Of a stretch of 6,659 nucleotides of DNA, positions 4,949 through 6,659 are shown piece after piece. The first letter of the stretch is position 1. Each line of letters starts with the position of its first letter. The translations under genes and the position numbers were made by a program. The stretch comes from Alphaproteobacteria bacterium (GTDB taxonomy: Bacteria; Pseudomonadota; Alphaproteobacteria; Kiloniellales; JAKSDN01): the NCBI GenBank assembly GCA_030598385.1, contig JAUVQB010000081.1, positions 1 to 6,659 of the forward strand. Direction: 5' to 3'. The notes below the pieces were generated by a model. It made no database searches. It had not been told where the DNA came from and worked only from the letters and a program-made list of their open reading frames with translations.

Positions 4949-6325
4949 ATGATGAACGTCTACGCACAAGCTCTTAGATTACCGGCGGTCTGCGTCGCGG
5001 CAATGGCTTTGATCGCCGTTTCGCTCTGCCCCTTGAGCGCGCAAGCGCAAGGGCGGAAGACAATCCGCGACGCCGAAATCGAAAACATCATCCGGGCTTA
5101 CTCCACTCCCTTGTTTCAATCCGCCGGCCTGAGCCCCAGCGCGGTGGACATCATCCTGATCGATGATCCGAGTCTCAACGCCTTTGTCGCCGGCGGCCAA
5201 AACATATTCATTCATACCGGCTTGTTGATGCGGGCCGACAAGGCCGAGCAGGTGATCGGCGTGATCGCTCACGAAACGGGGCATATAGTCGGCGGTCATA
5301 TCGCGGCGCGAATCAACGAGATGCGCGAGGCAAGCAAAAGCATGCTCGTCACCTATCTCCTGGGAATCGGGGCGGCCATCGCGACCGGCCGCGGGGAGAT
5401 AGCCGCGGCGACGATCAGCGGGGGGTCGGATATCGCCCTCAAGAGCGTCCTCAGCTACACCCGCGGCCAGGAGCAGGCCGCCGATCAAGCAGCGACCCGC
5501 CTGCTCCAGGCGACCGGGCAAACGCCCGAAGGTCTGCTCGAATTCATGGAGATCCTGGGCGGTCAGGAGGCCTTGTTGTCGATCAACCAAGACCCGTACC
5601 TACGGACCCACCCGGTCACCCGAGAGCGAATTACTTTTCTCGAGCATGCCCTCGAAGAGTCGCCTTACCGGGGCCAGCCGCCGTCGCAGGAGTATGAGCG
5701 GCTGCATGCCCGGACCCGGGCCAAGCTGATCGGCTTTCTGCGGCCGCAGTCACAGGTATTCCGCGAGTACCCGCGGCAGGACACCAGCCTGGAAGCACGC
5801 TACGCCCACGCCATCGCCTACTACCGGTCGGCGGATATGAATCGGGCCCTGCCGCTTGTGAACGGGTTGATCGAAGAACATCCCGACGACCCCTATTTCC
5901 AAGAGCTGAAGGGCCAGATGTTGTTCGAACAAGGCCGCATGCAAGAAAGCCTGCCGCACCTCGAGACCGCCGCCAGGCTGCTGCCCGATTCGCCACAGAT
6001 CAAACTGCTGCTTTCCCAAGTGCTGATCGAAATGAACGATCCCCAGCGTGACCAACAAGCTATCGAAAACCTGCGGCGCGTGGTTCAGGCCGAGCCCAGC
6101 AACGCCTTCGCCTGGCGCCTGGCGGCAACCGCCTATGGCCGCCAGGGCGACAAGGGAATGCTGTCGCTGGCCATGGCGGAGGCTGCGCTTGCCCGCAGAA
6201 AATATCCGGAGGCGAAAGTCCATTCCAAACGCGCGCTCGACATCTTGCCGTCGGGCTCGCCCAGTTGGATCCGGGCCGACGATGTGTTCAACGCCTCCGA
6301 ACGGGCCTCGGGAACCGGCGGATAA
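4949..6325 (+). CDS. Periplasmic M48 metalloprotease with TPR domain, BepA-like
   Basis: 458 residues. An N-terminal signal peptide (hydrophobic 11-28, likely cleaved after AQA at 31-33) sends it to the periplasm. The M48 domain follows: HETGH (108-112) supplies two zinc His and Glu109 as catalytic base. The third ligand is probably Glu175 in GQEQAADQAA. His221 in RTHPVTRERI matches the place of the regulatory 'His switch' of E. coli BepA. Helical repeats from about 283 to 440 look like four or five TPRs, as in BepA (487 residues). By family knowledge it would degrade misassembled outer-membrane proteins and help LptD/BAM assembly. Tandem ATGs lie at 4949 and 4952; the second has AGAG (4943-4946) at better spacing (5 nt). 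Divergent from the GGT-like gene. Codon use in the first 30 codons is less GC-rich than later. Confidence 0.92.
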   Translation: MMNVYAQALRLPAVCVAAMALIAVSLCPLSAQAQGRKTIRDAEIENIIRAYSTPLFQSAGLSPSAVDIILIDDPSLNAFVAGGQNIFIHTGLLMRADKAEQVIGVIAHETGHIVGGHIAARINEMREASKSMLVTYLLGIGAAIATGRGEIAAATISGGSDIALKSVLSYTRGQEQAADQAATRLLQATGQTPEGLLEFMEILGGQEALLSINQDPYLRTHPVTRERITFLEHALEESPYRGQPPSQEYERLHARTRAKLIGFLRPQSQVFREYPRQDTSLEARYAHAIAYYRSADMNRALPLVNGLIEEHPDDPYFQELKGQMLFEQGRMQESLPHLETAARLLPDSPQIKLLLSQVLIEMNDPQRDQQAIENLRRVVQAEPSNAFAWRLAATAYGRQGDKGMLSLAMAEAALARRKYPEAKVHSKRALDILPSGSPSWIRADDVFNASERASGTGG

Positions 6326-6334
6326 CGCGAGCTT

Positions 6335-6364
6335 GAGTTGACGCGCGGGCTCTGCCCCTAACTC
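6335..6364 (+). terminator. Weak hairpin after the M48 gene
   Basis: Ten bases after the stop, GAGTT (6335-6339) can pair with AACTC (6360-6364), enclosing GGGC-TCT-GCCC, with an uneven internal loop. No T tract follows, so at best it is an inefficient or Rho-assisted terminator. Confidence 0.2.
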
Positions 6365-6439
6365 CAGACGTTCCAGATAGGTGGCCGAAATGTCTGAGAT
6401 TGACCTAGCCTGTGTAAAAACGTTGCCGAGTACGACTTA

Positions 6440-6468
6440 TTGGCGTAGCGCTAAGCAGTAACTAGAAT
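6440..6468 (+). promoter_or_regulatory. Possible sigma-70 promoter with palindromic spacer
   Basis: TTGGCG (6440-6445), a 17-bp spacer, TAGAAT (6463-6468; 5 of 6 to consensus). The spacer contains TAGCGCTA (6446-6453), a perfect 8-bp palindrome, 12 of 14 symmetric when extended to 6443-6456. It could be an operator. No gene follows inside the window, so this rests on motif match alone. Confidence 0.25.
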
Positions 6469-6659
6469 CCAAGTACTAATAAGATATTGGTTTTGCTGAG
6501 GCGGCCTTTTTCGGATTTCAGAAAAAATCGCGCTGGAAGCACTCAGACGCTGTTTCCACACAACCAAGACCCATGTCGGACATTCGCCGCACCGGCTAAT
6601 CAGCTATCGCCCCTTCTAGGACCTCAATCCGCTGCAAAGCAGTAAAACAGACCGGCCCC

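Larger units (their letters stand above)
6326..6659. other. Gene-poor, AT-richer right end
   Basis: No convincing gene. GC is near 50%, clearly below the neighbouring coding sequence. Contents: a weak hairpin (6335-6364), a possible plus promoter with an internal palindrome (6440-6468), and an open minus-strand frame at 6596-6658 ending FTALQRIEVLEGAIAD before a TAG. That frame could be the tail of a gene beyond the window but has no codon bias. No terminal inverted repeats, transposase fragment, tRNA or rRNA recognised. Confidence 0.5.

Noticed and set aside
4979..5590. 203-codon minus-strand open frame inside the protease
   Set aside because: Antisense to the conserved M48 catalytic domain, with no domain of its own.
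6522..6542. Possible minus-strand terminator (GTGC-TTCCA-GCGC then T6)
   Set aside because: Only a 4-bp stem with one G-T pair. It would fit a gene ending at 6596, but neither is well enough supported.
1..6659. CRISPR array, tRNA, rRNA, riboswitch or insertion sequence
   Set aside because: Read for regular repeats, cloverleaf ends, terminal inverted repeats and transposase motifs; none found.

Overview
The window is high-GC DNA with the gene style of an alphaproteobacterium, most likely a Rhodospirillales-like lineage. This rests on codon bias and protein style only, with no phylogenetic marker. Five complete or near-complete genes fill about 490-6325. Four lie on the minus strand and one on the plus strand. 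The roughly 330 bases at each end are gene-poor.

Left edge (1-489): an ambiguous partial gene, readable on either strand, then a textbook plus-strand intrinsic terminator with a UUCG loop (196-225), a short tandem repeat, and otherwise nothing coding.

Metalloregulatory pair (490-2060, minus): a small ArsR-family repressor with a C-terminal Cys-Cys pair lies upstream of an ArsP/DUF318-type permease carrying the family motif SPFCSCG. Two 24-bp dyads of the same design (TTCGA-N3-TTCYGGAA-N3-TCGAA) sit in front of each gene. The first abuts the -35 of a promoter that looks leaderless. Together this reads as a self-regulated efflux unit, probably for trivalent (organo)arsenicals or a similar thiophilic metal.

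Middle (2094-4929, minus): a fold-type I PLP aminotransferase is preceded, 25 bp upstream, by a gamma-glutamyltransferase-family protein. The two probably form one operon. The GGT-like protein has a lipobox and lacks both the catalytic Thr and the substrate-binding Arg of classical GGT, so it may be a surface-anchored pseudoenzyme or have changed chemistry.

Right (4949-6325, plus): a BepA-like periplasmic M48 metalloprotease with a TPR tail is transcribed divergently from the GGT-like gene. Their most upstream ATG codons overlap, so the annotated start of one must be wrong or their expression is coupled. The final 334 bases are AT-richer, with no clear gene, one weak promoter and no recognisable mobile element.

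I see no wholly new multi-gene system. The most distinctive observations are the paired operators and the nucleophile-less GGT homologue.
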